Assembly (NCBI RefSeq): GCF_001428405.1
Contig: NZ_LMSL01000041.1
Coordinates: 543,385-580,701 of the forward strand
DNA length: 37,317 nucleotides
Source of the DNA: Frateuria sp. Soil773
Lineage (GTDB): Bacteria > Pseudomonadota > Gammaproteobacteria > Xanthomonadales > Rhodanobacteraceae
Direction of reading: 5' to 3'
Made by a program: the position numbers and the translations under genes. The notes beneath the pieces were generated by a model. That model did not search any database. It saw only the letters and a program-made list of their open reading frames with translations, and was not told where the DNA came from. Shown here in pieces: positions 28,826-37,228 of the stretch. Within the stretch, counting starts at the first letter, position 1. Every line of letters starts with the position of its first letter.

Positions 28826-30190
28826 TCACGGCAGGAACAGCCTCAGCGCGGCGGCCGGGTTCGACGGGAAATAGAAATGCACGAAGCTGGCGGTGAAGCG
28901 CCGCTCGCGGTACACCGCCTCGCTGCTCGGCCCGCCGTTCGGGTTGGTCGCCTGTGCCAGCGGCGCGGCGTCGATCCGCGCCTGCGCGTAGTGGAAGGTA
29001 TGCCCGCGCAGCGCGCCTTCCGGCAGCTCCACGCCTTGCAGGCCCAGCGCGGCAAGCCACGGCTGCAGCGCCGCGCTGCCGGGCAGCAGGCCGGCCATCG
29101 CGGCCCGGTTGCCGTCGCGGTCGGCCAGCGTGTCCAGCGCGAACAACAGGCCGCCGCATTCGGCCAGCAGCGGCTTGCCGGCGTCGCGGTGCGCGCGCAG
29201 CGCGGCGTGCAGGTCGGTGCGCTGCGACAGCGCGGCCAGGTGCAGTTCGGGGTAGCCGCCCGGCAACCATGCGGCGTCGCAGTCCGGCAATGGCTCGCCG
29301 GCCAGCGGCGAGAAAAAGGCGATCTCCGCGCCGGCCTCGCGCAACAGGTCGAGATTGGCCGGGTAGAGGAAGCAGAACGCCGCATCGCGCGCGACCGCGA
29401 TGCGGCGGCCGGCCAGCAGTCGTGGCACCGTCCCGGCGGAGCCCTGGGCCGGATGACCTTCCGCGGCCGCCGGCGAAGGCGCTGGGCCCCGGCTTTCGCC
29501 GGGGTGACGGTCGGCGGCGAACGTTGCGGCCGGCGGCAGCGCGGTGTCGGCGTGCAGCGACCAGGCATCGGCCAGCGCATCGAGGCGCGCGTCGATGTCG
29601 TCCAGCTCGTCGGCCGCGACCAGCCCGAGATGGCGCTCCGGCAAGGCCAGCGCGGCATCGCGCGGCAGCGCGCCGAGCCAGTGCAGTTGCGGCGGCAGGC
29701 TCCCGCGCAGCAATTGCGCGTGGTAGGCGCTGCCGATGCGGTTGGCGGCCACGCCGTGCACGGCCAGCCCGTCGCGGTAGCGGGCCAGGCCGCAGGCCAG
29801 CGCGCCGAAGGTCTGCGCCATCGCCGAGCCGTCGATCACCGCCAGCACCGGCAGGCCGAACCGCTGCGCCAGGTCGGCGCTGGACGGCTCGCCGTCGAAC
29901 AGCCCCATCACGCCCTCGACCAGGATCAGCTCGGCCGCGCCGGCCGCCTCGTACAGCCGCGCGCGCACGTCCGCCTCGCCGCACATCCACAGGTCGAGCT
30001 GGTAGGCCGGCGCACCGGCGGCGCGCTCCAGCACCATCGGGTCGAGGAAATCCGGCCCGCTCTTGAACACCCGCACGCGCCGGCCCTGCCGCGCGTGCCA
30101 GCGCGCCAGCGCCGCGGTGACGCTGGTCTTGCCCTGCCCCGAGGCCGGCGCCGACACCAGCAACGCGGGGCAGCGGCGCGGCGCGTTCAC
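28826..30190 (-). CDS. cobB: Cobyrinic acid a,c-diamide synthase (CobB/CbiA)
   Basis: Amidates the a and c side chains of (hydrogeno)cobyrinic acid with glutamine and ATP. 454 residues. The GTG at 30190 overlaps the cobO stop as GTGA. The P-loop is [14 protein letters not shown] (14-27), with [16 protein letters not shown] and [10 protein letters not shown] after it. The C-terminal glutamine amidotransferase domain has [10 protein letters not shown], the catalytic cysteine in [11 protein letters not shown] and the histidine in SFVHFYFPS. Between the domains, about residues 227-256, a Pro/Gly/Ser-rich stretch containing [13 protein letters not shown] comes from a palindromic repeat translated in frame. 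Confidence 0.94.
   Translation of the reverse strand: MNAPRRCPALLVSAPASGQGKTSVTAALARWHARQGRRVRVFKSGPDFLDPMVLERAAGAPAYQLDLWMCGEADVRARLYEAAGAAELILVEGVMGLFDGEPSSADLAQRFGLPVLAVIDGSAMAQTFGALACGLARYRDGLAVHGVAANRIGSAYHAQLLRGSLPPQLHWLGALPRDAALALPERHLGLVAADELDDIDARLDALADAWSLHADTALPPAATFAADRHPGESRGPAPSPAAAEGHPAQGSAGTVPRLLAGRRIAVARDAAFCFLYPANLDLLREAGAEIAFFSPLAGEPLPDCDAAWLPGGYPELHLAALSQRTDLHAALRAHRDAGKPLLAECGGLLFALDTLADRDGNRAAMAGLLPGSAALQPWLAALGLQGVELPEGALRGHTFHYAQARIDAAPLAQATNPNGGPSSEAVYRERRFTASFVHFYFPSNPAAALRLFLP
29423..29512. repeat. REP-like palindromic element translated inside cobB
   Basis: The core CCCCGGC-TTTC-GCCGGGG (29487-29504) is a perfect 7-bp stem, followed by GTGACGG, the usual form of a widespread intergenic repeat. 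Here it lies in frame within cobB and encodes the interdomain stretch HPGESRGP. The boundaries given are those of the poorly conserved protein segment. Confidence 0.7.
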
Positions 30191-30807
30191 AGCTCGATGC
30201 CCTGCTGCGCCTTGATGCCGGCCTCGAACGCGTGCTTGACCACGCGCATCTCGGTCACCGTGTCGGCCACCGCCACCAGGGCGTCCGGCGCGCCGCGGCC
30301 GGTGATCACCACGTGCTGCCGCGGCGGCCGCGCGGCCACCGCTTCCAGCACCTGCTCCAGCGCCACGTACTGCTTCACCAGCGCGATGTTGAGCTCGTCC
30401 AGCAGCACGAAGTCGTAGCGCTCGTCCGCCAGCATGGCGGCGGCGACCTGCCAGGCCGCCTGCGCGGCGGCGACGTCGCGCGCCTTGTCCTGGGTTTCCC
30501 AGGTGAAGCCTTCGCCCATCACGTGGTAGTCCAGCCCGTCGCCCTCGAAACGGCGGAAGAACGCCTCCTCGCCGGTGGAGAAGCTGCCCTTGATGAACTG
30601 CACCACGCCGCACCTGAAGCCGTGGCCGAGCGAGCGCGCCAGCATGCCGAAGCCCGACGAGCTCTTGCCCTTGCCGTTGCCGGTGTTCACCACCAGCACG
30701 CCGCGGTCGATGGTGGCGCGGGCGATCTTGCGGTCGACCAGTTCCTTCTTGCGCTGCATGCGCTCGCGGTGGCGCTCCTCCGGCGTCATGGCGTCGCGCG
30801 CGCTCAT
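30187..30807 (-). CDS. cobO: Corrinoid adenosyltransferase CobO (BtuR family)
   Basis: Transfers the adenosyl group of ATP to reduced cobalt. 206 residues. The ATG at 30807 overlaps the upstream membrane-protein stop as ATGA. P-loop GNGKGKS at 43-49, FIKGSFSTGEE, GEGFTWET, VLLDELNIAL and VITGRGAP are the CobA/CobO blocks. Length and motifs are standard. Confidence 0.96.
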   Translation of the reverse strand: MSARDAMTPEERHRERMQRKKELVDRKIARATIDRGVLVVNTGNGKGKSSSGFGMLARSLGHGFRCGVVQFIKGSFSTGEEAFFRRFEGDGLDYHVMGEGFTWETQDKARDVAAAQAAWQVAAAMLADERYDFVLLDELNIALVKQYVALEQVLEAVAARPPRQHVVITGRGAPDALVAVADTVTEMRVVKHAFEAGIKAQQGIEL

Positions 30808-31394
30808 GCGCGTGCCTGCGACGACAGCCGCTGCGCGGGCAGCAGGCGCAGCAGCGCGAGCACGGCGAACGCCACGCCGGCATAGCCGGCCAGCGTGCCC
30901 AGCGCGCGCGGGTAGTAGGTCGCGATGCGCGGCAGGAAGCCGGCGAAGGTCGGTTGGTAGTGGCCGGAGAACGCGTAGTAGCCGCCGCCGGAAATCAGGT
31001 AGGCAACGAAGGCGGCCACCGCCAGCACCGGCGCCAGCCGCGCCACGTCCGACCATTGCCCGCGGTACAGCCGCGCGTACAGCCGCCCGGCCAGCCACAA
31101 CGAGCCGTAGGCCGGCACCAGCGCCCAGTACGCCGGGCTCAGGCACCAGTCGCTGATCGTGCCCAGCGCATAGCTGCCGAAATCCAGCAGCGACGCCAGC
31201 GCGAACAGCAGTACGAACAGCCAGCGCGTGCGCACCAGCGCGCCGGCCAGGAAGAACACCGCCCACGACGCGCTGGGCAGCGCGTGCACGGTGGCGAAGT
31301 GCTGGCCGCGCGTGCACAGCATCAGCAGGGCCAGCGCGAGGGCGGCGGCGAGTTGCGGGCGGAACCCGGCGAGCGGCAACGAACGGTTCGGCAT
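30804..31394 (-). CDS. BtuM-like membrane protein, copy 1
   Basis: 196 residues with about six hydrophobic helices and no other domain. I chose the ATG at 31394 because AAGGAG sits 6 bases upstream; an ATG at 31409 overlapping the previous stop (ATGA) is the alternative. It is paralogous to the next upstream gene: TRGQHFATVHALPSASWAVF against TRFKHFGDALHLPDASMAVF, and ISDWCLSPAYWALVPAYGSL against VSDFCVTAAYAFLPLAYAVL. The shared cysteine is C84. BtuM proteins are lone S-component-like B12 importers of about 22 kDa with an invariant cysteine near residue 80 that binds cobalt and decyanates cobalamin. Size, position of the cysteine and the btuB-cobO context support BtuM. Confidence 0.75.
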   Translation of the reverse strand: MPNRSLPLAGFRPQLAAALALALLMLCTRGQHFATVHALPSASWAVFFLAGALVRTRWLFVLLFALASLLDFGSYALGTISDWCLSPAYWALVPAYGSLWLAGRLYARLYRGQWSDVARLAPVLAVAAFVAYLISGGGYYAFSGHYQPTFAGFLPRIATYYPRALGTLAGYAGVAFAVLALLRLLPAQRLSSQARA

Positions 31395-31405
31395 GATCGG
31401 CTCCT

Positions 31406-31990
31406 TCATCGGCCTCGGGAATGGCTTGCGGCGGCGCGCGGGCGCAATGCCCACGCCAGCAGTCCATGCAGCAGCAGCGCCGCCGCGACGTAGCCCAGCG
31501 TGGTGCGCACGAACAGCGGCCCCCACTGCCACAGGCGCGCCGCGTACTCGGCGACGTGCGGCTCGGCGTAGCGGCCGCCGAGCCAGTAGAACGCGCCGTT
31601 GGATACCGCGAACGACAGCGCCGCCGCCGGCACCGCCACGCCGAATGCGCCGGCCAGCGCCAGCGGCGTGGCCTGCAGCCGGCCCGCATAGCCGCGGCCG
31701 GCGTACCACAGCACCGCATAGGCCAGCGGCAGGAACGCATACGCCGCGGTCACGCAGAAATCGCTGACCCCGGCATATGCGATCGAGACCCAGTCCAGCA
31801 GAACCGCCAGCGCCACGAACAGCACGAACGCCAGGTGCCGGCGCAGGTACAGCCCGCCGAGGAAGAACACCGCCATCGACGCGTCCGGCAGATGCAGCGC
31901 ATCGCCGAAGTGCTTGAAGCGGGTGGCGACCATCAGCACCGCGAGGGCGGCGGACGACAGGGCGGCGTAGCGCAGGGGTATGGGTTTCAT
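31406..31990 (-). CDS. BtuM-like membrane protein, copy 2
   Basis: 194 residues, about six hydrophobic helices. It starts MKPIPLRYAALSSAALAVLM and carries TRFKHFGDALHLPDASMAVF then VSDFCVTAAYAFLPLAYAVL with C79, at the place of the cobalt-binding cysteine of BtuM. Its charged C-terminus (LRPRAAASHSRGR) differs from copy 1. It lies 34 bases after btuB. No ECF ATPase or T-component genes are nearby, which fits the solitary BtuM type. The pair may form a heteromer or handle different corrinoids; that is inference. Confidence 0.75.
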   Translation of the reverse strand: MKPIPLRYAALSSAALAVLMVATRFKHFGDALHLPDASMAVFFLGGLYLRRHLAFVLFVALAVLLDWVSIAYAGVSDFCVTAAYAFLPLAYAVLWYAGRGYAGRLQATPLALAGAFGVAVPAAALSFAVSNGAFYWLGGRYAEPHVAEYAARLWQWGPLFVRTTLGYVAAALLLHGLLAWALRPRAAASHSRGR

Positions 31991-32024
31991 CGTGGCATCC
32001 CGTGGCGGTGGCGGCGGCCGGCGC

Positions 32025-33881
32025 TCAGCGCGCCGGCTGGTAGCGCAGGGTCAGCATCGTGTTGCGGCCCGGCTGGTTGTAGTACCACGCCGTCTCGTAG
32101 CGCTTGTCGAACACGTTGTTGACGGCCAGTTGCAGCTTCCAGTCCTGCGCGAACGCATAGGCCACGCGCAGGTCGGTGGTGGCGTAGCCGCCCAGCGGAT
32201 GCCGGTTGGCCAGGTCGTCGTAGCGGCGCCCGGCCACGTACCAGCTGCCGCCCGCACTGAACGCGCCAAAGCGGCGGTCCAGATCGATCCGCCCGCTCTG
32301 CCGCGCACGTCGCGGCAGGATGTTGCCGTGGCTGCTGCTGGCGCCGTCGTTGCGCGGGTCAAGCCAGGTGGCGCTGCCGCGCACGATCCAGCCGGCCAGC
32401 TCGGTATCGGCCGACAGCTCCGCGCCGCGGATGCGCGCGCGGTCGACGTTGCCGGGCAGGCCGATCGAGGCGTCGTAGGCGATCAGGTGGTCGATCCGGT
32501 TCTGGTAGGCGTTCAGCGACCAGTGGCCCCAGTCGTGCGTGCCGCGCAGGCCCAGCTCGACGCTGCGCGAGCTTTCCGGCTTCAGCCCGGGGTTGCCGTA
32601 GCCGGGGTAGTACAGCTCGTTGAAGGTCGGCGTCTTGAAGGCGGTGCCGTAGCTGGCGGTGAGCCGCAGCGCCTTGGTGAAGTCCCAGCCCCACAGCACG
32701 CTACCGGTGTTCTTGCCGCCGAACTGGCTGTCCTCGTCGCGGCGCACGCTGGCCTGCAGCGAATGCGCGCCGAAGCTCTGCTGCCACTGGCCGAACAGGC
32801 CGCGGTTGACCCGGCGGTTGCGCTCGAAGTCGGTGTTGCTGTCGACCTTGTCGTGCTGCCAGTCGTAGCCGAGGCTGTACAGGCCGCCGCCGGCGCCGAT
32901 GTCCGCCTGCAGCGAACCGAGTTCGCGGTGCGTGTCGAAGCGGCTGGAATAGGCGTTGTTGTAGTAGTTGGTGGCCAGGTCGGCGCTCTGGCCCAGGCTC
33001 AGGGTGAAGCCGAGGTCCTTGCCCGGCCGATAGCGCAGGCGGCCGCCGGCGATCTGCGACACGGTGTCGGACGAGTTGTTGACGCTGCCGTCGTATTCGT
33101 TGTGGCCCTCGGCGCGGAACACGCGCGCGTCGGCGTCCCAGGCTTCGTTGAAGCGGTAGCCGCCCTGCAGCGACAGCGCGTTGTTGCGGTAGCCGTCCTT
33201 GTCCGGCTGGTCGACGAAGCAGCCGGCGAAGGCGGCCGCCGCGCCGACGCGGCAGGCATTGATGCCGCGGGTCTGGTCGTGCGAGGCCTCCAGCGAGTAC
33301 CAGCCGTTCTTGCCGCGCCCTGCCACGCCGGCCGAGCCGGTGAAGCGGCCGTAGCTGCCGGCGCCGACGCTGAAGCTCGGCACGAAGCTGCCTTCCGGCC
33401 GGCGGGTGAAGATCTGGATCACGCCGCCGATCGCCTCGGAGCCGTACAGGCTGGAGAACGGGCCGCGCACGATCTCGATGCGCTCGATCTGCTCGACCGG
33501 GATGTCCTGGATCGAGGTGCTGCCGGCGGTGGCCGAGCCGAGCTTGATGCCGTCGACCAGCACCAGCACGTGGTCGGACTCGGCGCCGCGCAGGAACATC
33601 GAGGTGGACTTGCCCGGGCCGCCGTTGTTGGACAGCGCCATGCCCGGCGTGCCGCGCAGCAGGTCGGGCAGCGAGGACGGCTGCAGGCGCTCGATCTCGG
33701 CGCGGTCGATCACGGTGATCGCGGCCAGGGTCTGGTCCTGGGTCTGCGCGGTGCGCGTGGCGGTGACCACCACGCCGCTGAGGTCGGTGGCGGACTCGTC
33801 CGCGAAGGCCGGCGCGGCGACGGCCGCGGACAGCGTGGCCGCCAGGAGCGACCGGCGGAGGAAAAGGGAACGGACGTGCAC
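32025..33881 (-). CDS. btuB: Vitamin B12 outer-membrane receptor BtuB
   Basis: TonB-dependent corrinoid transporter. 618 residues (614 in E. coli). The GTG at 33881 has AAGGAG 7 bases upstream; a longer frame to 33995 runs into the leader. The signal peptide ends AAPAFA near residue 26. The TonB box is in DLSGVVVTATRT. The plug has LPDLLRGTPGMALSNNGGPG, FLRGAESDHVLVLVDGIKLG and ERIEIVRGPFSSLYGSEAIG. The barrel contains GTAFKTPTFNELYYPGYGNP and LKPESSRSVELGL, as in BtuB. The C-terminus is LRYQPAR, lacking the usual last aromatic residue. A cobalamin riboswitch in its leader identifies the substrate class strongly. Confidence 0.94.
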   Translation of the reverse strand: MHVRSLFLRRSLLAATLSAAVAAPAFADESATDLSGVVVTATRTAQTQDQTLAAITVIDRAEIERLQPSSLPDLLRGTPGMALSNNGGPGKSTSMFLRGAESDHVLVLVDGIKLGSATAGSTSIQDIPVEQIERIEIVRGPFSSLYGSEAIGGVIQIFTRRPEGSFVPSFSVGAGSYGRFTGSAGVAGRGKNGWYSLEASHDQTRGINACRVGAAAAFAGCFVDQPDKDGYRNNALSLQGGYRFNEAWDADARVFRAEGHNEYDGSVNNSSDTVSQIAGGRLRYRPGKDLGFTLSLGQSADLATNYYNNAYSSRFDTHRELGSLQADIGAGGGLYSLGYDWQHDKVDSNTDFERNRRVNRGLFGQWQQSFGAHSLQASVRRDEDSQFGGKNTGSVLWGWDFTKALRLTASYGTAFKTPTFNELYYPGYGNPGLKPESSRSVELGLRGTHDWGHWSLNAYQNRIDHLIAYDASIGLPGNVDRARIRGAELSADTELAGWIVRGSATWLDPRNDGASSSHGNILPRRARQSGRIDLDRRFGAFSAGGSWYVAGRRYDDLANRHPLGGYATTDLRVAYAFAQDWKLQLAVNNVFDKRYETAWYYNQPGRNTMLTLRYQPAR

Positions 33882-34004
33882 TGCAAACTCCTTGGCCGCG
33901 CCTGCCCGCGCGGTCGTCGATGGCATCGGGACAGGCGGAAGGAGGCATGGCGCCGGGCTGCGCTCGCAGCGGCTCCATGACATCGCCCACCGCATGTCAG
34001 GTCG

Positions 34005-34215
34005 TGCCTCGAGGCCGGTCTCCGGGCTCGCGAGCGAAGATCCTCCGATCTTCCCGGGCCGCGCCTTCCCATGCCGGTGGGCACAGTGGCTTCGTTGCGG
34101 TCCGTCTTACTCGCCTACCGTTGCGGGGGCAGCTCCGGAATGGCCGTCCATTTGCGTGGAACGGCGTCACCGGATTCCCGTTTCAACCGCCGGCCCATGC
34201 CGGCGATCACCTCAG
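34005..34215 (-). promoter_or_regulatory. Cobalamin riboswitch upstream of btuB
   Basis: On the minus strand the conserved elements appear in order: GGTTGAAACGGGAATCCGGT, GCTGCCCCCGCAACGGTA, the B12 box AGCCACTGTGCCC with ATGGGAAGG, and CCCGGAGACCGGCC closing the aptamer. About 125 bases separate it from the btuB GTG, containing a short stem GCTGCG-AG-CGCAGC but no U-run, so control may act on translation. It would lower expression of the whole B12 operon when cobalamin is plentiful. Confidence 0.95.
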
Positions 34216-34271
34216 GCGTGGCGTAGTGTAGCAGTCCGCGCCGGCTCCGGACGGCAGCCGGCTATCCGAAA

Positions 34272-34373
34272 GCGCGCCGCGCGCATCCAGTCGATGAGGA
34301 CGCGCAGCGGCGGGCGCATCTGGCGACGGCCGGTGCGGTACAGGCGGAACCCCGGAAAAGCCGGGCTCCGACG
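34272..34373 (-). pseudogene. Possible remnant of a LysR-family regulator C-terminus
   Basis: A short frame reads FRLYRTGRRQMRPPLRVLIDWM and ends shortly after, resembling the last 25-30 residues of LysR effector domains (Tyr-Pro-x-Arg-x-x-x-Pro...Arg-Val-x-x-Phe-Ile-Asp-Trp/Phe). No start, helix-turn-helix or core domain is present in the 280 bases between clpB and the riboswitch. It would be a decayed gene. Short match, so uncertain. Confidence 0.35.
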
Positions 34374-34436
34374 GGCCGGCCAACCTCGACCGCGCGCCGG
34401 ATCGACCGCCGCGGCATCGCATCCCGGAAACCCGGC

Positions 34437-34468
34437 CGGCGCCCCGCCGATCGGGACGGGGCGCCGGT
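34437..34468 (-). terminator. 11-bp stem-loop after clpB
   Basis: CCGGCGCCCCG and CGGGGCGCCGG are perfect arms around a 10-base loop, 19 bases after the clpB stop. Only three T follow after a few bases, so termination strength is uncertain. Confidence 0.6.
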
Positions 34469-34487
34469 CCAACAGCAGGGCGACCGG

Positions 34488-37079
34488 TCAGGCGACGCGG
34501 AACGCGAGGTGCCCGCCTTCGGCGTCCACTTTCACGGTGCTGCCCGGCGCGAAGCGGCCTTCAAGGATCTCGCGCGCCAGCGGATTCTCCAACTGCTGCT
34601 GGATCGCCCGCTTCAGCGGCCGCGCGCCGTAGACCGGGTCGAAGCCGACGTTGCCGAGCAGCGCCAGCGCACCGTCGCTAACCTCCAGCCGGAGCTGGCG
34701 CTCGGCCAGCCGCTTCTCCAGGTAGGCCAGCTGGATCTTCGCGATGGCGCGGATCTGGGTCTTGTCGAGCGGTCGGAACACCACCAGCTCGTCGAGCCGG
34801 TTGATGAACTCCGGCCGGAAGTGCGCCTGCACCACGCCCAGCACCGAGGCCTTCATCCGCGTGTACTGCTCCTCCGCGTCCGCGCCGCTTTCCGAGGCGT
34901 CCTGGATCATCTGCGAGCCGAGGTTGGAGGTCATCACGATGACGGTGTTGCGGAAGTCGACCGTGCGACCCTGGCCGTCCGTGAGGCGGCCGTCGTCGAG
35001 CACCTGCAGCAGGATGTTGAACACGTCCGGGTGCGCCTTCTCCACCTCGTCCAGCAGGATCACGCTGTACGGCCGGCGGCGCACCGCCTCGGTGAGGTAG
35101 CCGCCCTCCTCGTAGCCCACGTAGCCCGGAGGCGCACCGACCAGCCGGCTCACCGAGTGCTTCTCCATGAACTCGCTCATGTCGATGCGCACCATCGCGT
35201 CTTGCGTGTCGAACAGGAACTCGGCCAGCGCCTTGCACAGCTCGGTCTTGCCCACGCCGGTGGGGCCCAGGAACAGGAACGAGCCGTACGGCCGGTTCGG
35301 ATCGGACAACCCGGCGCGCGCGCGGCGGATCGCGTCGGACACCGCGCGCACCGCCTCGTCCTGGCCGACCACGCGCTGGTGCAGCGCCGCCTCCATGTGC
35401 AGCAGCTTGTCGCGCTCGCCCTCGAGCATCTTGCTGACCGGGATGCCGGTCCAGCGCGATACCACCTCGGCGATCTCTTCGTCGGTGACCTTGTCCTGCA
35501 CCAGCTTGAAGTCCTGCTGCTCGGCAGCCTGCGCCGCGGCGAGCTGCTTCTCCAGCTCCGGCAGGCGGCCGTACTGGATCTCGCTCATGCGGGCGTAGTC
35601 CTGCCGGCGCTGCGCCGACTCCAGCTCCAGCCGCGCCTGCTCGATCTGCTCCTTCACCTTGGTGGCGCCCTGCAGCGCGGCCTTCTCGGACTTCCAGACC
35701 TCGTCGAGGTCGGAGAACTCGCGCTCCAGCTTGCCGATCTCGTCCTCGAGATCGGCCAGGCGCTTCTTCGAGGCCTCGTCGGTTTCCTTCTTCAGCATCT
35801 CGCGCTGGATCTTCAACTGGATCAGGCGGCGCTCCAGGCGGTCCAGTTCCTCCGGCTTGGAATCGATCTCCATGCGGATGCGCGAGGCCGCCTCGTCCAT
35901 CAGGTCGATCGCCTTATCCGGCAGCTGGCGGTCGGTGATGTAGCGGTTGGACAGCGTGGCGGCGGCGACGATGGCCGGGTCGGTGATCTCCACGCCGTGG
36001 TGCACGGCGTAGCGCTCCTTCAGCCCGCGCAGGATCGCGATGGTGTCCTCCACCGAGGGCTCGCCCACGAACACCTTCTGGAAGCGGCGCTCCAGCGCGG
36101 CGTCCTTCTCGATGTACTTGCGGTACTCGTCCAGCGTGGTGGCGCCGATGCAGTGCAGCTCGCCGCGCGCCAGCGCCGGCTTGAGCATGTTGCCCGCGTC
36201 CATCGCGCCGTCGGCCTTGCCGGCGCCGACCATGGTGTGCAGCTCGTCGATGAACAGGATGATCTGGCCCTCGTTCTTGGCCAGGTCGTTGAGCACCGCC
36301 TTCAGGCGCTCCTCGAACTCGCCGCGGAACTTCGCGCCGGCGATCAGCGCGCCCATGTCCAGCGCCAGCACGCGGCGGCCGCGCAGGCCCTCGGGCACCT
36401 CGCCCTTGACGATGCGCTGGGCCAGCCCTTCCACGATGGCGGTCTTGCCCACGCCGGGCTCGCCGATCAGCACCGGGTTGTTCTTGGTGCGCCGCTGCAG
36501 CACCTGGATGGTGCGGCGGATCTCCTCGTCGCGGCCGATCACCGGATCGAGCTTGCCCGACTCGGCGCGCGCGGTGAGGTCGACGCAGTACTTTTCCAGC
36601 GCCTGGCGCTGTTCCTCGGCGTTCTCGCTCTGCACCTTCTCGCCGCCGCGCAGCTTCTCGATGGCCGCCTCCAGGTGCGCCTTCGTCGCCCCGGCCGCCT
36701 TCAGCGCCGCGCCCAGCTCGCCCTTGTCCTCCAGCGCGGCCAGCACGAACAGCTCGCTGGCGATGAACTGGTCGCCGCGCTGCTGCGCCAGCTTGTCGGT
36801 GAGGTTGAGCAGGCGGTTGAGGTCGTTGCCGACGCTGACGTTGCCTTCCTGGCCGCTGACCTTCGGCAACCGTTCGAGCGTGTCGTTGACGCGCTGGGCG
36901 AGCAGCGGCACGTTGACCTGCGCCTGGGTCAGCAAGGGCGCGGTCGAGCCGCCCTGCTGGCCGAGCAGCGCCGCCATTACGTGCGCCGGTTCGAGCATGT
37001 TGTTGTCGCGGCCCACTGCCAGCGACTGCGCGTCGGCCAGCGCCTGCTGGAAACGCGAGGTGAGTTTGTCCATCCGCAT
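34488..37079 (-). CDS. clpB: ATP-dependent chaperone ClpB
   Basis: Hexameric AAA+ disaggregase working with DnaK. 863 residues from the ATG at 37079 ([14 protein letters not shown]), with GGGG about 8 bases upstream; ATGs at 37085 and 37073 are alternatives. The N-domain covers about 1-145. NBD1 has GEPGVGKTA and [12 protein letters not shown]. The coiled-coil middle domain (about 400-525) starts [21 protein letters not shown]2 has [23 protein letters not shown] and [11 protein letters not shown]. The C-terminal D2 small domain includes [17 protein letters not shown] sigma-32-like promoter is at 37130-37158. Confidence 0.97.
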   Translation of the reverse strand: MRMDKLTSRFQQALADAQSLAVGRDNNMLEPAHVMAALLGQQGGSTAPLLTQAQVNVPLLAQRVNDTLERLPKVSGQEGNVSVGNDLNRLLNLTDKLAQQRGDQFIASELFVLAALEDKGELGAALKAAGATKAHLEAAIEKLRGGEKVQSENAEEQRQALEKYCVDLTARAESGKLDPVIGRDEEIRRTIQVLQRRTKNNPVLIGEPGVGKTAIVEGLAQRIVKGEVPEGLRGRRVLALDMGALIAGAKFRGEFEERLKAVLNDLAKNEGQIILFIDELHTMVGAGKADGAMDAGNMLKPALARGELHCIGATTLDEYRKYIEKDAALERRFQKVFVGEPSVEDTIAILRGLKERYAVHHGVEITDPAIVAAATLSNRYITDRQLPDKAIDLMDEAASRIRMEIDSKPEELDRLERRLIQLKIQREMLKKETDEASKKRLADLEDEIGKLEREFSDLDEVWKSEKAALQGATKVKEQIEQARLELESAQRRQDYARMSEIQYGRLPELEKQLAAAQAAEQQDFKLVQDKVTDEEIAEVVSRWTGIPVSKMLEGERDKLLHMEAALHQRVVGQDEAVRAVSDAIRRARAGLSDPNRPYGSFLFLGPTGVGKTELCKALAEFLFDTQDAMVRIDMSEFMEKHSVSRLVGAPPGYVGYEEGGYLTEAVRRRPYSVILLDEVEKAHPDVFNILLQVLDDGRLTDGQGRTVDFRNTVIVMTSNLGSQMIQDASESGADAEEQYTRMKASVLGVVQAHFRPEFINRLDELVVFRPLDKTQIRAIAKIQLAYLEKRLAERQLRLEVSDGALALLGNVGFDPVYGARPLKRAIQQQLENPLAREILEGRFAPGSTVKVDAEGGHLAFRVA

Positions 37080-37129
37080 CGGCATGTCCCCACTGAAAAG
37101 GTTCGGCGGCCATGCCGCCACTGCCCGCG

Positions 37130-37158
37130 AAATGCGGGCCGGCGCGGGTCGATTCAAG
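37130..37158 (-). promoter_or_regulatory. Sigma-32-like heat-shock promoter of clpB
   Basis: CTTGAAT (37152-37158) and CCCGCATTT (37130-37138) are separated by 13 bases, close to the heat-shock consensus CTTGAAA-N(11-16)-CCCCATNT. The start near 37122 leaves about 43 bases of leader. The -10 lies in a GCCCGC...GCGGGC inverted repeat. Confidence 0.6.
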
Positions 37159-37228
37159 CGGCGCGGACGCACGGCGCAGCTTACGCCTGGTCGCGTTAGC
37201 GTGTGGTCACGATCTCCGGATACCCCTC

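Noticed and set aside
34141-34165. ATGGCCGTCCATTT, which looks like a broken operator copy
   Set aside because: It lies within the cobalamin riboswitch aptamer, where it forms one of the stems.
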